Assembly (NCBI GenBank): GCA_964591275.1
Contig: CAZQAE010000024.1
Location: 5,734 to 69,733, forward strand
Source of the DNA: G963674685 sp964591275
Lineage (GTDB): Bacteria; Lernaellota; Lernaellaia; JACKCT01
Length of the DNA stretch: 64,000 nucleotides
Direction: 5' to 3'
Each line of letters begins with the position of its first letter. Within the stretch, counting starts at the first letter, position 1. The notes beneath the pieces were generated by a model. The model saw only the letters and a list, made by a program, of their open reading frames with translations, searched no databases and was not told the DNA's origin. The position numbers and the translations under genes are program-made. This document shows positions 1 through 8,475 of the stretch, one piece after another.

Positions 1-59
1 AAACAACCAATGCCGATTATGCCTTAGTCTTTTGCAAACAATCAAGCGATAAATGAAAA

Positions 60-641
60 TCACGCCCTTGCGCAGTCGACATGCAGATGCGTATACCAGT
101 CCATTCGCCTGACGAGATCGGTTTTATAAACCATGATCTCGTTATTTTCAGTATTGTAAACAAGTTTTCGACCACGTTGACCGCCAACATCATCGTCGGA
201 AATATTGATGCCGCGGCTGCGCATGAAGCGCCTGGCAAGATCGACGTTCTTTTCAGCCGTCTTTTTTTGCAGGTATGTCGCCCATGTCGGTGAAGCGCCG
301 CCATAAAGTCCGGCGAGTAGATCCTTTTTTTCCGCAAACTCAAGCATGGCATTCGTCAGATAAGCCAGAGCTGGAAGACCGAATGCCGCCGTAGATTTCT
401 GACCTTTGCGTGGCTTGGGCATTACAAAATGTATCAGACCACCCCGTTTGCTTTTGGGGTCGTACAATGTCACCACGACGCCCGAGGCCACTATCGCGGC
501 AATTGCAGTGGATTCAAAAGGAATCATGACGAAACCGGGATGCAGAAAATCTCTTGTGGCGGGAACCTCGCTGTAGCGTCGTTTGCCTTGAAAAGATCCC
601 TGGTGCCGATCATTTTCCCTATTTCCCATGTGGTCCACCAC
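60..641 (-). CDS. cheD: CheD-like chemoreceptor deamidase homologue, catalytic Cys and Thr missing
   Basis: CheD enzymes deamidate receptor glutamines and bind CheC/CheY-P. The family is recognised by LYDPKSKRGGLIHFVMP (residues about 59-75, keeping the catalytic-type His71), YGGASP, and the C-terminal VGGQRGRKLVYNTENNE. The usual G-L-G-S-C-V segment reads V-A-S-G-V here, so the nucleophilic Cys is Gly54, encoded by ggc at 480-482. The conserved Thr six residues earlier is Ala. The protein probably cannot deamidate but may still bind receptors or CheC. The open frame begins at a GTG (641); an ATG four codons in (629) has a closer G-rich stretch upstream. It is divergent from cheW and the chemoreceptor gene. 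Family call is firm; loss of activity is inferred from the missing residues. Confidence 0.8.
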   Translation of the reverse strand: MVDHMGNRENDRHQGSFQGKRRYSEVPATRDFLHPGFVMIPFESTAIAAIVASGVVVTLYDPKSKRGGLIHFVMPKPRKGQKSTAAFGLPALAYLTNAMLEFAEKKDLLAGLYGGASPTWATYLQKKTAEKNVDLARRFMRSRGINISDDDVGGQRGRKLVYNTENNEIMVYKTDLVRRMDWYTHLHVDCARA

Positions 642-826
642 CGCCTTTCAAAACTTACTCCTTTTACTTTAGAATATTAAAAACAAATAAGCAACACGTT
701 TTCAGCTAGTTGTCCAATTTTATTAAAGTACTTCCTCATCTTTTATCTCTACTCCCTCCACAATTTACCTTATTAATACTCCCTTCACAAATTTTAGCCT
801 TATTTTTACGCGAATTAAAAAATTCC

Positions 827-853
827 TCAAGCCCGTCATATTTCTGCCGATAG
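827..853 (+). promoter_or_regulatory. Candidate sigma-28 (FliA-type) promoter for cheW-mcp
   Basis: The block TCAAGCCC, exactly 11 nt, then GCCGATAG resembles the FliA consensus TAAAGTTT-N11-GCCGATAA. The -10 part differs at one base; the -35 part is weaker (four of eight). It lies 135 nt upstream of cheW, the expected class of flagellar/chemotaxis gene. The rest of the 642-987 intergenic stretch is AT-rich and shows no other gene. Confidence 0.45.
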
Positions 854-861
854 TGAATATG

Positions 862-877
862 CGATAAGCAATTATCG
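862..877. promoter_or_regulatory. Perfect inverted repeat in the cheW leader
   Basis: CGATAA-GCAA-TTATCG is a perfect 6-bp dyad with a 4-nt spacer, lying just downstream of the candidate sigma-28 -10 element. It could be an operator or a small hairpin in the 5' leader. No T-run follows, so it is not a terminator. Confidence 0.3.
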
Positions 878-987
878 TCAAATAAAAATGAAATATGCGC
901 CAAAATAGTTTGAGAAACTAACTAATTGTGAGTGTTTTTTAAAATTGGGATACCGCAGAAACCTAAACACACTGGAAAGGGCCAAAA

Positions 988-1536
988 ATGACTGAAGATC
1001 TCGTCAAGGGTAACGAGGTTGCGAACAGCCAGGCAGGCGAAAACCGCGCCGGCTTTGGCGAATCCCTCGCCGGTAAATACATGACTTTCAAGCTCGCCAG
1101 CGAGGAATACGGCGCCGAAATTCTCACCGTGCGTGAAATCATCGGCATGTTGTCCATCACGCGCGTTCCACGAACACCGGAATACATCAGGGGCGTCATC
1201 AATCTTCGTGGCAAGGTCATCCCGGTAATCGACCTGAGCAACAAGTTTGAGATGCCCATAACGGAAGAGACTGAAACAACGGTGATCATTGTTGTTCAGC
1301 TTACGGATCGCAACACCGATGCGGACCTAACAATGGGGATCATCGTGGACGAAGTACTGGAAGTCCTCGACATTCCGGCCCAAAACATCGCCCCGCCGCC
1401 TACCTTCGGCACGGGCGCCGTCAATACCGATTTCATTTTGGGAATCGGCAAAGCGGAAAAGCGCGTGATCTTTTTGCTGGATATCGGAAAAGTGCTGACT
1501 CAAAAGGAAATCTCGACGTTAGCCGAAATAGCATAG
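988..1536 (+). CDS. cheW: CheW chemotaxis adaptor
   Basis: CheW couples chemoreceptors to the CheA kinase in the cytoplasmic array. At 182 residues, with a polar N-terminal extension of about 28 residues, it carries the standard CheW fold. Landmarks are EYGAEILTVREII, the receptor-binding TPEYIRGVINLRGKVIPVIDL (about residues 63-83), GIIVDEVLEVL and the terminal RVIFLLDIGKVL. The start follows GGAAAGG at a suitable distance. The chemoreceptor gene follows after 21 nt with its own strong AAGGAGG site, so the two are probably co-transcribed. CheA, CheY, CheR and CheB are not in the window. Confidence 0.95.
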   Translation: MTEDLVKGNEVANSQAGENRAGFGESLAGKYMTFKLASEEYGAEILTVREIIGMLSITRVPRTPEYIRGVINLRGKVIPVIDLSNKFEMPITEETETTVIIVVQLTDRNTDADLTMGIIVDEVLEVLDIPAQNIAPPPTFGTGAVNTDFILGIGKAEKRVIFLLDIGKVLTQKEISTLAEIA

Positions 1537-1557
1537 AACTTTCAAGGAGGAGAAGAA

Positions 1558-4500
1558 ATGGGTGCTTTTAGAAACATGAAGATCGGCACGAAACTAGTTT
1601 CTGGTTTTTTATGCGTCGCACTGCTAGTGGCATTCGCAGGCGTCATGGGCATTATCTTCAGCAACAAGATTGCCACTCTTGGCGACAACATCGTAAAAAG
1701 CCGCCTTCCACAGTTTGGGGCCGCCATGGAAATTGACGTTTTTCAACGGGCCATGCGTGGAAATTTGCTGGAAGTAACGCTGGTTCGAACGAATATGGAG
1801 AACTTTGACGAATACCGCGAAAAATACCTGAAGCGCCAGGAAGAACTCAAAGAAAAAGCAGAGGCGGTCCTGAACGGCAACGAAGAAATGGGCATCATTG
1901 CAGCTCGCGAGGGGGGCAAAATCGCATTGTACACCAAGGAGGTGGTACAAAAATTAAAGGTCTTCGAAGTGGTTGCTAACGAATTAATCAAGCACAAGAA
2001 AACCCTCCTGACAAAAGTCAACACTGGCGAGATGGGTATTGGCGATTCTCTGAAAGATGATACGATGAATCTCCTGAGTCGGGAAAAACTCGCCCAGGCA
2101 AGCCGAGAACTTGAAGAAAGCGTACTGAAGGTCGTCAGCCGCGCGGATGACCAGATGAAGGAGGCTGCGGTTGAAGCCGCCTTGGCAAAATCCGCAGCCC
2201 AGAAATTCCTAATCGCCATAACCGTGGGCTCTCTGATAATAGCCGCCTTGCTGGGAATTATGATTTCCCGCTCAATCGCCAACCCCTTAAAGGATATCGT
2301 ATCGAGTATGGCAAAAATGGCGGTGGGAGATTTTAATTTCGCCCTGGATACAAAACGCCGCGACGAGATCGGAGATCTTGGCAAGGGAATTGCTCAGGCT
2401 GTCGACACCGTAAAAAACCTTATGAAAGATGTCAATACGTTATCTGATGCGACTACGCTAGGCAAATTGGATGCACGAGGAAACGCCGACGCCTTCAAGG
2501 GTGAATACGCCAATTTGATGAAGAGTTTGAATGGCGTTATCGACGCTGTAATCGGAACCTTGAACGTAACCGCCGAGTACGTAGACCGTATTTCCAAGGG
2601 CGACATTCCCGATAAAATCACCGACGACTACAACGGCGATTTCAACGAGATTAAAAATAACCTCAACCAGTGCATCGGCGCCATCGACCTTCTCGTGAAT
2701 GACACTGGGAACCTCGTGGAGGCGGCGGTGGCGGGTAAGCTCGACAACCGCGCCGACGACTCGAAACATCAGGGAGACTTCCAGAAAGTCCTCAAGGGCG
2801 TCAACGAGACGCTGGACGCACTGATCGGACCCTTGAACGTCGCAGCCGAGTACGTAGACCGCATTTCCAAGGGTGACATTCCCGATAAAATCACCGATGA
2901 CTACAACGGCGATTTCAACGAGATTAAAAATAACCTCAACCAGTGCATCGGCGCCATCGACCTTCTCGTGAATGACACTGGGAACCTCGTGGAGGCGGCG
3001 GTGGCGGGTAAGCTCGACAACCGCGCCGACGACTCGAAACATCAGGGAGACTTCCAGAAAGTCCTCAAGGGCGTCAACGAAACGCTGGACGCGGTGATCG
3101 GACCCTTAAACGTCGCGGCCGAATACGTGGACCGTATCTCCAAGGGCGATATCCCGGAGAAGATTACCGACAATTACAATGGCGATTTCAACGAGATCAA
3201 AAATAACGTCAACCAGCTCATCGGCGCCGTCAGCCTTCTCGTGAACGACACTGGGAACCTCGTGAATGCAGCGCTGGCGGGCAAGCTCGACAACCGCGCC
3301 GACGCCTCGAAGCACCAGGGAGACTTCCAGAAAGTCCTCAAGGGCGTCAACGACACGCTGGACGCGGTGATCGGACCCTTGAACGTCGCCGCCGAGTACG
3401 TGGACCGTATCTCCAAGGGCGATATCCCGGAGAAGATTACCGACAATTACAATGGCGATTTCAACGAGATCAAAAATAACGTCAACCAGCTCATCGGCGC
3501 CGTCAGCCTTCTCGTGAATGACACTGGGAACCTCGTGGAGGCGGCGGTGTCGGGCAATCTCGACAACCGCGCCGACGCCTCGAAGCACCAGGGAGACTTC
3601 CAGAAAGTCGTCAAGGGCGTCAACGACACGCTGGACGCGGTCATTGCACCAATTAACGAAACAGCAATAGTTCTCGGGAAGTTGGCGGTGCGCGACTTGA
3701 CCGACCGGGTCAAGGGCGATTATCAGGGCGACCACGCCAAGATCAAAAATTCCTTAAACGCCGCACTGGACGCTCTGGATACAGCTCTTGGACAGGTGGC
3801 CAACTCGGTCAACGAAGTTACAGGAGCAGCCGAGCAAATTTCATCAAGCAGCCAAACCGTCGCCCAGGGCGCTGCGGAGCAGGCCAGTTCCCTGGAAGAA
3901 AGCAGCAGCAGTCTTGAAGAGATGGCCGGAATGACCAAACAGAATGCCGACAACACCGCCCAGGCCAAAGTTCTGGGAACCACGGCCAACGAGACCGCCG
4001 GCAAGGGCGCCACGGCCATGTCGGGAATGATCACCGCCATGACGCAGATTCGCGAAGCCTCGGAAGGGACGGCGGCGATTATCGGCGACATCAACGAAAT
4101 CGCTTTCCAGACCAACCTGCTGGCGCTCAACGCCGCAGTTGAAGCGGCCCGCGCCGGAGACGCCGGTCGAGGATTCGCTGTTGTGGCCGAAGAAGTCCGC
4201 AACCTGGCGATGCGCTCCAAGGAAGCTGCGCAGAAGACCGAAAAACTGATTCAGTCCTCGGTGAAACTCTCGGAAAGCGGCGGAACGATCTCCGATGAAG
4301 TCAATGTCAACTTAAATGAGATTGTGGACGTCATCGGCAAAGTCGGCGGCATCATCGACGAAGTCAACGCCGCCAGTCAGGAGCAGGCCAACGGCATTGA
4401 TCAGATCAACAAGGCCGTTTCTGAGATGGATAAGGTGACGCAGCAAAATGCCGCAGCGTCTGAAGAGACCTCCAGCGCTTCGGAGGAATTGTCTTCTCAG

Positions 4501-4710
4501 GCCATCGAATTGGCAAATCTGGTCAGTCAATTCAAGATCAGCAGATCACATCAGGAAGTGTCTTTTGCGAAAACGCAACTCAAACGCCCTCCTCAAATCG
4601 CAGCGACCGCTCCCTCGCCATCTGGCGGGCACAATGCCTCGGCGGGCATCAAACTAAACCCGGAAGAAGTAATCCCCATGGATGATGATCCCGACTTCAA
4701 GGACTTTTAA
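1558..4710 (+). CDS. Poly-HAMP methyl-accepting chemotaxis protein
   Basis: This transmembrane chemoreceptor has 1050 residues, roughly twice the usual length. Order of parts: TM1 about residues 12-33; a helical periplasmic sensor of four-helix-bundle type; TM2 about 216-238; a canonical HAMP; then four tandem 91-residue modules (about 339-700), each with two HAMP-like halves (AEYVDRISKGDIP... and GNLDNRAD..HQGDFQK); a final HAMP; and the cytoplasmic signalling hairpin, with tip EIAFQTNLLALNAAVEAARA near residue 846. After the kinase-control domain a flexible tail of about 40 residues ends in DFKDF, which fits the x-[HFYW]-x-x-[HFYW] CheR/CheB tether. The start is fixed by AAGGAGGAGAAGAA just upstream. 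The long HAMP stack suggests a stretched cytoplasmic stalk. Confidence 0.93.
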   Translation: MGAFRNMKIGTKLVSGFLCVALLVAFAGVMGIIFSNKIATLGDNIVKSRLPQFGAAMEIDVFQRAMRGNLLEVTLVRTNMENFDEYREKYLKRQEELKEKAEAVLNGNEEMGIIAAREGGKIALYTKEVVQKLKVFEVVANELIKHKKTLLTKVNTGEMGIGDSLKDDTMNLLSREKLAQASRELEESVLKVVSRADDQMKEAAVEAALAKSAAQKFLIAITVGSLIIAALLGIMISRSIANPLKDIVSSMAKMAVGDFNFALDTKRRDEIGDLGKGIAQAVDTVKNLMKDVNTLSDATTLGKLDARGNADAFKGEYANLMKSLNGVIDAVIGTLNVTAEYVDRISKGDIPDKITDDYNGDFNEIKNNLNQCIGAIDLLVNDTGNLVEAAVAGKLDNRADDSKHQGDFQKVLKGVNETLDALIGPLNVAAEYVDRISKGDIPDKITDDYNGDFNEIKNNLNQCIGAIDLLVNDTGNLVEAAVAGKLDNRADDSKHQGDFQKVLKGVNETLDAVIGPLNVAAEYVDRISKGDIPEKITDNYNGDFNEIKNNVNQLIGAVSLLVNDTGNLVNAALAGKLDNRADASKHQGDFQKVLKGVNDTLDAVIGPLNVAAEYVDRISKGDIPEKITDNYNGDFNEIKNNVNQLIGAVSLLVNDTGNLVEAAVSGNLDNRADASKHQGDFQKVVKGVNDTLDAVIAPINETAIVLGKLAVRDLTDRVKGDYQGDHAKIKNSLNAALDALDTALGQVANSVNEVTGAAEQISSSSQTVAQGAAEQASSLEESSSSLEEMAGMTKQNADNTAQAKVLGTTANETAGKGATAMSGMITAMTQIREASEGTAAIIGDINEIAFQTNLLALNAAVEAARAGDAGRGFAVVAEEVRNLAMRSKEAAQKTEKLIQSSVKLSESGGTISDEVNVNLNEIVDVIGKVGGIIDEVNAASQEQANGIDQINKAVSEMDKVTQQNAAASEETSSASEELSSQAIELANLVSQFKISRSHQEVSFAKTQLKRPPQIAATAPSPSGGHNASAGIKLNPEEVIPMDDDPDFKDF
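2572..3663 (+). repeat. Four tandem 273-bp in-frame repeats in the chemoreceptor gene
   Basis: The codons for AEYVD recur at 2572, 2845, 3118 and 3391, exactly 273 nt (91 codons) apart. Copies 1 and 2 are nearly identical in DNA and protein. Copies 3 and 4 form a second matched pair, with IPEKITDNYNG and VNQLIGAV in place of IPDKITDDYNG and LNQCIGAI. The pairing points to recent duplication or gene conversion, and copy number may vary between strains or be collapsed in assemblies. Confidence 0.95.
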
Positions 4711-4732
4711 ACAATCCCCTTTCTGTAAATTT

Positions 4733-4766
4733 GCGGCGAGGACTAAAATCCTCGCCGCATTTTTTA
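4733..4766 (+). terminator. Rho-independent terminator after the chemoreceptor gene
   Basis: A perfect 10-bp stem gcggcgagga / tcctcgccgc closes a 6-nt loop (ctaaaa) and is followed by a run of six T. It lies 22 nt after the receptor stop codon. Confidence 0.93.
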
Positions 4767-4881
4767 TATTTTCACTTTCCGCCAATCCCAATGCAAAATC
4801 GCCTGCCCATATCGTCTTGCTCCTTAAAACGAATGCCTATACTGTAAATTACCGATGGCTCCCCTGCTAAACGAGGACCGG

Positions 4882-5847
4882 ATGAAACTCAATAAACCCG
4901 TCATTATTGCATTGGCAGTAATTGCCTCAACCGCCCTGGCAGGTGCAATATTTGCCTATCTGCATTGGGGCCGGGCGCAGGCGCTCGCTCCGGTGTCCGG
5001 TTCGGCGGTGTATTTTGTTAATGAGGGAAAAAAGAAAGGGCCGTTTCAACTCCCGGCTGAATCCGAGTCCCCCGACGAGATTATCGTTCAGCTCGACAAA
5101 ATTGATCCAAGCAATCAGCCCTATCTTTCGATTCGCATTCTGAAAGTACACGAGGAGGTGGATAATTTTATTCCGGAACGTTTCTTCGAAGCTGTTTTTG
5201 AGGACCTAACGATCATGCCGTATTCGGAAAAAATGCCTGAAAACTCGGATGTCAAATGGGAGTTACGATGGCAATTGGTTCCAGAATGGAAACTCATCAA
5301 AATTAAGCAGAAATTGCCGATGACCATCGCTGTCGATGTGCGAAGCGAAAAGCGCATCCCCATTCCGAACCAGGGCATTTTCCCGAAACTCCGCGACAAA
5401 CAGGCTCCGACCGGCAACATCGATTATTATTATCGGGGCTCATTTCAATCGACCTTTTCCATACCTATGGAGCGATGCAGCCGAGCAAATGACTATATGA
5501 TCATACACTTGGTCAACTCGTCTTCCATGAAAAACCCGCTTTTGGGTATCCGCGTGACGTATATCTTTGAAGGCGCGAGCGACCCGACAAAAGAGCCTGT
5601 CATTCACGCCACGCAAAGCGGCCAGATCATTGACTCGACCATCAAAAAATTGGACCCAGCCACAGGCGGGGTCTGGCTGGTCACATGGCGTCTCGACCCG
5701 ACATGGAGGACGATCAAGATGATACCCGAACTGGAAATGCGATTTCAAATAGTTGTACAGGACACGAATTTTGATTGGAGCGTATTCGGCAAACGACCCC
5801 CGGATGGTAAAAGTGGGAAGCAATCCGACGAACCTTGCTGGCCTTAA
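4882..5847 (+). CDS. Membrane-anchored protein with an internal duplication, unknown function
   Basis: I do not recognise a named family. The frame is open from 4855, but the ATG at 4882 follows ACGAGGACCGG and is the better start, giving 321 residues. An N-terminal helix (about residues 5-25) anchors a mostly beta, soluble region. That region looks like two copies of one domain: the first ends WELRWQLVPEWKLIKIKQK, the second WLVTWRLDPTWRTIKMIPE, about 190 residues apart. The next gene starts 32 nt later and also encodes a single-helix anchored protein, so the two may work together at the membrane. Confidence 0.75.
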   Translation: MKLNKPVIIALAVIASTALAGAIFAYLHWGRAQALAPVSGSAVYFVNEGKKKGPFQLPAESESPDEIIVQLDKIDPSNQPYLSIRILKVHEEVDNFIPERFFEAVFEDLTIMPYSEKMPENSDVKWELRWQLVPEWKLIKIKQKLPMTIAVDVRSEKRIPIPNQGIFPKLRDKQAPTGNIDYYYRGSFQSTFSIPMERCSRANDYMIIHLVNSSSMKNPLLGIRVTYIFEGASDPTKEPVIHATQSGQIIDSTIKKLDPATGGVWLVTWRLDPTWRTIKMIPELEMRFQIVVQDTNFDWSVFGKRPPDGKSGKQSDEPCWP

Positions 5848-5878
5848 TGGTCATGACAAAATTATTCCTTGGAATCAT

Positions 5879-6709
5879 ATGAGTAAATTCATTCCAAAAT
5901 TCTCCACCGGCATTTTCATCCTGGGCATATTTTCCATTATAGGCGTCGTTACTGCGTTTATCATTATCAATCGTCCGGGCGACAGACCAAAGGCCAAAAC
6001 CATACAAAATGCGAACAGCGACGACTCCCATGCGATGATTCTCATACCGGCCGGACCTTTTAAAATGGGACGGTACGAGAAAACTGTCGATGTTGACGCT
6101 TTTTTGATCGACAAATTCGAAGTGCTGCGAACTGACTACCTGGCCTGCGTGGAAGCGGAAGCATGCGCTGCTCTGTCCATTCACTCGGAAGGCGAATTGA
6201 TGCCGATCAACGGTGTCAATTGGTATCAGGCGGACGCTTACTGCCGATGGGCCTCCAAGAGGCTCCCGACAAACGAAGAATGGGAGAAGGCGGCCCGCGG
6301 AACTGAAGGCGGTCACAAATATCCCTGGGGCGACAATTGGGAGCCTACCTTCGCCAACTGGCGCGACAGCGAATCTTTCAATCCTTCACTTCCACCCGAC
6401 CGTCAAAACAACAAATGTGAAGGCGACATCGATGGCTATCCCGGAGTCGCCCCCATCAACGCCTTTCCAAAAAACATTTCCCCTTACGGCGTCATGCAAA
6501 TGTGCGGGAATCTATTGGAATGGACATCAACCAGCCGCCAATCCCCCATTGGTGAAGGAATTGAATACGGCGTCCGGGGTGGATCCTGGTGGGGTCCCAG
6601 GGGAATGGGAATCCCGACCATGGCTCTTATCACCTGGGAGACAATTTGGGATCCCGCCGGAGGCGGCCCCCTCCATCAGGGAATACGATGTGCAAAATCG
6701 GCTGATTGA
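5879..6709 (+). CDS. Membrane-anchored FGE-sulfatase (SUMF1-fold) domain protein
   Basis: The protein of 276 residues has an N-terminal transmembrane helix (about residues 9-31) and then a formylglycine-generating-enzyme-like domain: MILIPAGPFKMG, INGVNWYQADAYCRWASKRLPTNEEWEKAARG, YPWGDNW, CGNLLEWTS and VRGGSWWG. The catalytic Cys pair of true FGEs is absent near RGGSWW, so it is more likely a binding or structural member. An upstream in-frame ATG at 5753 lies inside the preceding gene without a ribosome site, so the ATG at 5879 is chosen. Substrate or ligand is unknown. Confidence 0.82.
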   Translation: MSKFIPKFSTGIFILGIFSIIGVVTAFIIINRPGDRPKAKTIQNANSDDSHAMILIPAGPFKMGRYEKTVDVDAFLIDKFEVLRTDYLACVEAEACAALSIHSEGELMPINGVNWYQADAYCRWASKRLPTNEEWEKAARGTEGGHKYPWGDNWEPTFANWRDSESFNPSLPPDRQNNKCEGDIDGYPGVAPINAFPKNISPYGVMQMCGNLLEWTSTSRQSPIGEGIEYGVRGGSWWGPRGMGIPTMALITWETIWDPAGGGPLHQGIRCAKSAD

Positions 6710-6730
6710 AGTTCTGGTGAAGAAAAAGCT

Positions 6731-7597
6731 TTAAGGAGTGAAAATAAATGAAAATAGAGGGCCATCCGTCGAAGACCATTGCAGCGTAAAGCCGTTTCGC
6801 GTAAACGGGCTTGACATCTGGCTCAATTTCGGCAAATTTTCTGGAGAAATACCGAATCCCTTGGCCTCGTAAACATAAGCCTTTCCGTCAGGTTTCATAG
6901 CCCGATGTATGGAAGCCATGCACCTTTCCGTTTCAGCATTGAATCGCCCGACATCAGAATCCATAAAGAAATGGGCATCGTTCATCATCACCACGTCGAG
7001 ACTTCTTGCCGGCAGCATCGCATCGTCATACTTCGATAAAACAAACTCAATTTTATTTTTATATTCCGGGAAATATTCATCAAGGATGAACCGAAAAATA
7101 TCGAGGGATTTCTTATCGACATCTACAGCATAGATTTTTTTAAACGGAATCCTGGACAAAATTAAAAAGACTTCGTAGGCCCCCGGACCGCAGCCGATGT
7201 CGCCGATGACCGTGTTTTCATCGAACTTCAAAGATTTCAGATGCTCGTTGATAAATACATTGGTGGCAAATGAATGCCATAAGTCCTCGGGCTTCTTAAC
7301 CTTCTTTCTAATTATTTCTTTTAACTCGTCCACGGTAGTGCCGTCCAAATGCGTCCCGGAAGGAGGAATCGGCTTGATGGATGTGTTAGGATCGAATTTC
7401 GTCGGCATCGGAAGAGAGTGGGGCGGTCGCAGCTCAGGCTCACGGGTCGCCGCTTTCGGCGGGGTCGTCGTCATTTGAACCGGGTTTTTCTCGGGCTGAG
7501 AATTATTACAGGAAGCGAAAATAACAGTGATGAGTAGAAAGACAGAAGCCGCAATGAATACCCGCGCAACCGGCTTATTGAAACACGCTCTTTTCAC
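6731..7597 (-). CDS. Exported lipoprotein with a SAM-methyltransferase fold
   Basis: The N-terminus has basic residues, a hydrophobic stretch and a lipobox-like FASC (about residue 30), followed by a Pro-rich linker, so it should be a lipoprotein outside the cytoplasm. The rest is a class I methyltransferase: motif I IGDIGCGPGAYE (about residue 132), acidic loop YAVDVDKKSLDIF, motif IV-like DVVMMNDAHFF, and MKPDGKAYVYEAKG. The GTG start at 7597 follows AGAGGAGGATAGATA. A SAM-binding fold in the periplasm is odd because SAM is cytoplasmic; the protein may bind another ligand or may not be exported as predicted. It converges on the FGE gene. Confidence 0.8.
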   Translation of the reverse strand: MKRACFNKPVARVFIAASVFLLITVIFASCNNSQPEKNPVQMTTTPPKAATREPELRPPHSLPMPTKFDPNTSIKPIPPSGTHLDGTTVDELKEIIRKKVKKPEDLWHSFATNVFINEHLKSLKFDENTVIGDIGCGPGAYEVFLILSRIPFKKIYAVDVDKKSLDIFRFILDEYFPEYKNKIEFVLSKYDDAMLPARSLDVVMMNDAHFFMDSDVGRFNAETERCMASIHRAMKPDGKAYVYEAKGFGISPENLPKLSQMSSPFTRNGFTLQWSSTDGPLFSFIFTP

Positions 7598-7620
7598 TAT
7601 CTATCCTCCTCTTAGGACAC

Positions 7621-8475
7621 CTAAAAGAAATTGCGCCTTTTCCTGATGAATATCTTTATCAGTAGTGAAAACAAATATGCAATCCCTGACAGTACGATAA
7701 TCGTCGCCCCGGTCGGAAGATCAGGGCCATAACTGATCGCAATCCCCGATGTCGTCAAAGCAATACTGAGAAAAATCGATAGGAGCATCATCCGCCACAA
7801 AGAGCGGGAAAAGTTTCCGGCGGTTGCAGCCGGAAGCGTTAACAAGGCAATCACCATAATGATCCCCACCACCGTCACCAACAAAACGACAGTGACTGCC
7901 GTCATGCACAAAAGAAGCAAATAGAAAAACTCAACGTTGAGGTTTCGAATCCGCGCGAATTCCTCGTCAAAACATACTGCCAGGAAGTGGTGGTAGAAAA
8001 TAATTCCCAGCGCGACGATAGCGAGGTCAAGCGCCCCGATAAGCCACAATTCCCTGGACGATACCATAAGGATGTCGCCAAAAAGATAACTCATCAAGTC
8101 CGGGTTATAGCCAGGAGTTTTCGCAATGAACAATATCCCCACAGCCATACCGATGGCCCAAATGGCGCCAATGACCGTATCTTCACGCTCCCTGGCTTTC
8201 AAAGTTACGATGCCGATCACCAGGGCGGCGAAGATTCCAGCCGCCAGCGCCCCATGGTAGGGATGAATAAATTCCCAGTGCCTGACTTTTTGCAGATACA
8301 AGGCCAAGCCCAAACCTCCCAAAACGGAATGGGCGATAGCGCCGGCGACGTAGGTGATCCTGCGCGTTACGACGTAAGTTCCAACAATCCCGCAAGCCAC
8401 GCCGGCGAGAATCCCGGCGAATACGGCGTATTGGAGAAAGGCATATTTCGAAAAATCCGTCAAAAAAGAGATCAT
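7621..8475 (-). CDS. znuB: Zinc/manganese ABC transporter permease
   Basis: Inner-membrane permease of the ABC-3 family (ZnuB/MntB/AdcB) that passes Zn2+ or Mn2+ into the cytoplasm. At 284 residues it has the usual length and about eight hydrophobic helices, with family landmarks GIVGTYVVTRR near the N-terminus, VLGGLGLALYL, and a C-terminal GATIIVLSG. Its start overlaps the ATPase stop by 4 bp, so translation is coupled. Metal specificity (Zn against Mn) cannot be read from this subunit. Confidence 0.93.
   Translation of the reverse strand: MISFLTDFSKYAFLQYAVFAGILAGVACGIVGTYVVTRRITYVAGAIAHSVLGGLGLALYLQKVRHWEFIHPYHGALAAGIFAALVIGIVTLKAREREDTVIGAIWAIGMAVGILFIAKTPGYNPDLMSYLFGDILMVSSRELWLIGALDLAIVALGIIFYHHFLAVCFDEEFARIRNLNVEFFYLLLLCMTAVTVVLLVTVVGIIMVIALLTLPAATAGNFSRSLWRMMLLSIFLSIALTTSGIAISYGPDLPTGATIIVLSGIAYLFSLLIKIFIRKRRNFF

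Noticed and set aside
660..790. A 20-codon minus-strand frame upstream of the CheD-like gene
   Set aside because: It has a purine-rich stretch before its ATG, but the spacing is long, the sequence is AT-rich and no family or coding signature supports it.
2458..3735. Long minus-strand open frames opposite the chemoreceptor repeats
   Set aside because: They are the antisense of the exact 273-bp repeats, show the same period and have no ribosome site or family similarity.
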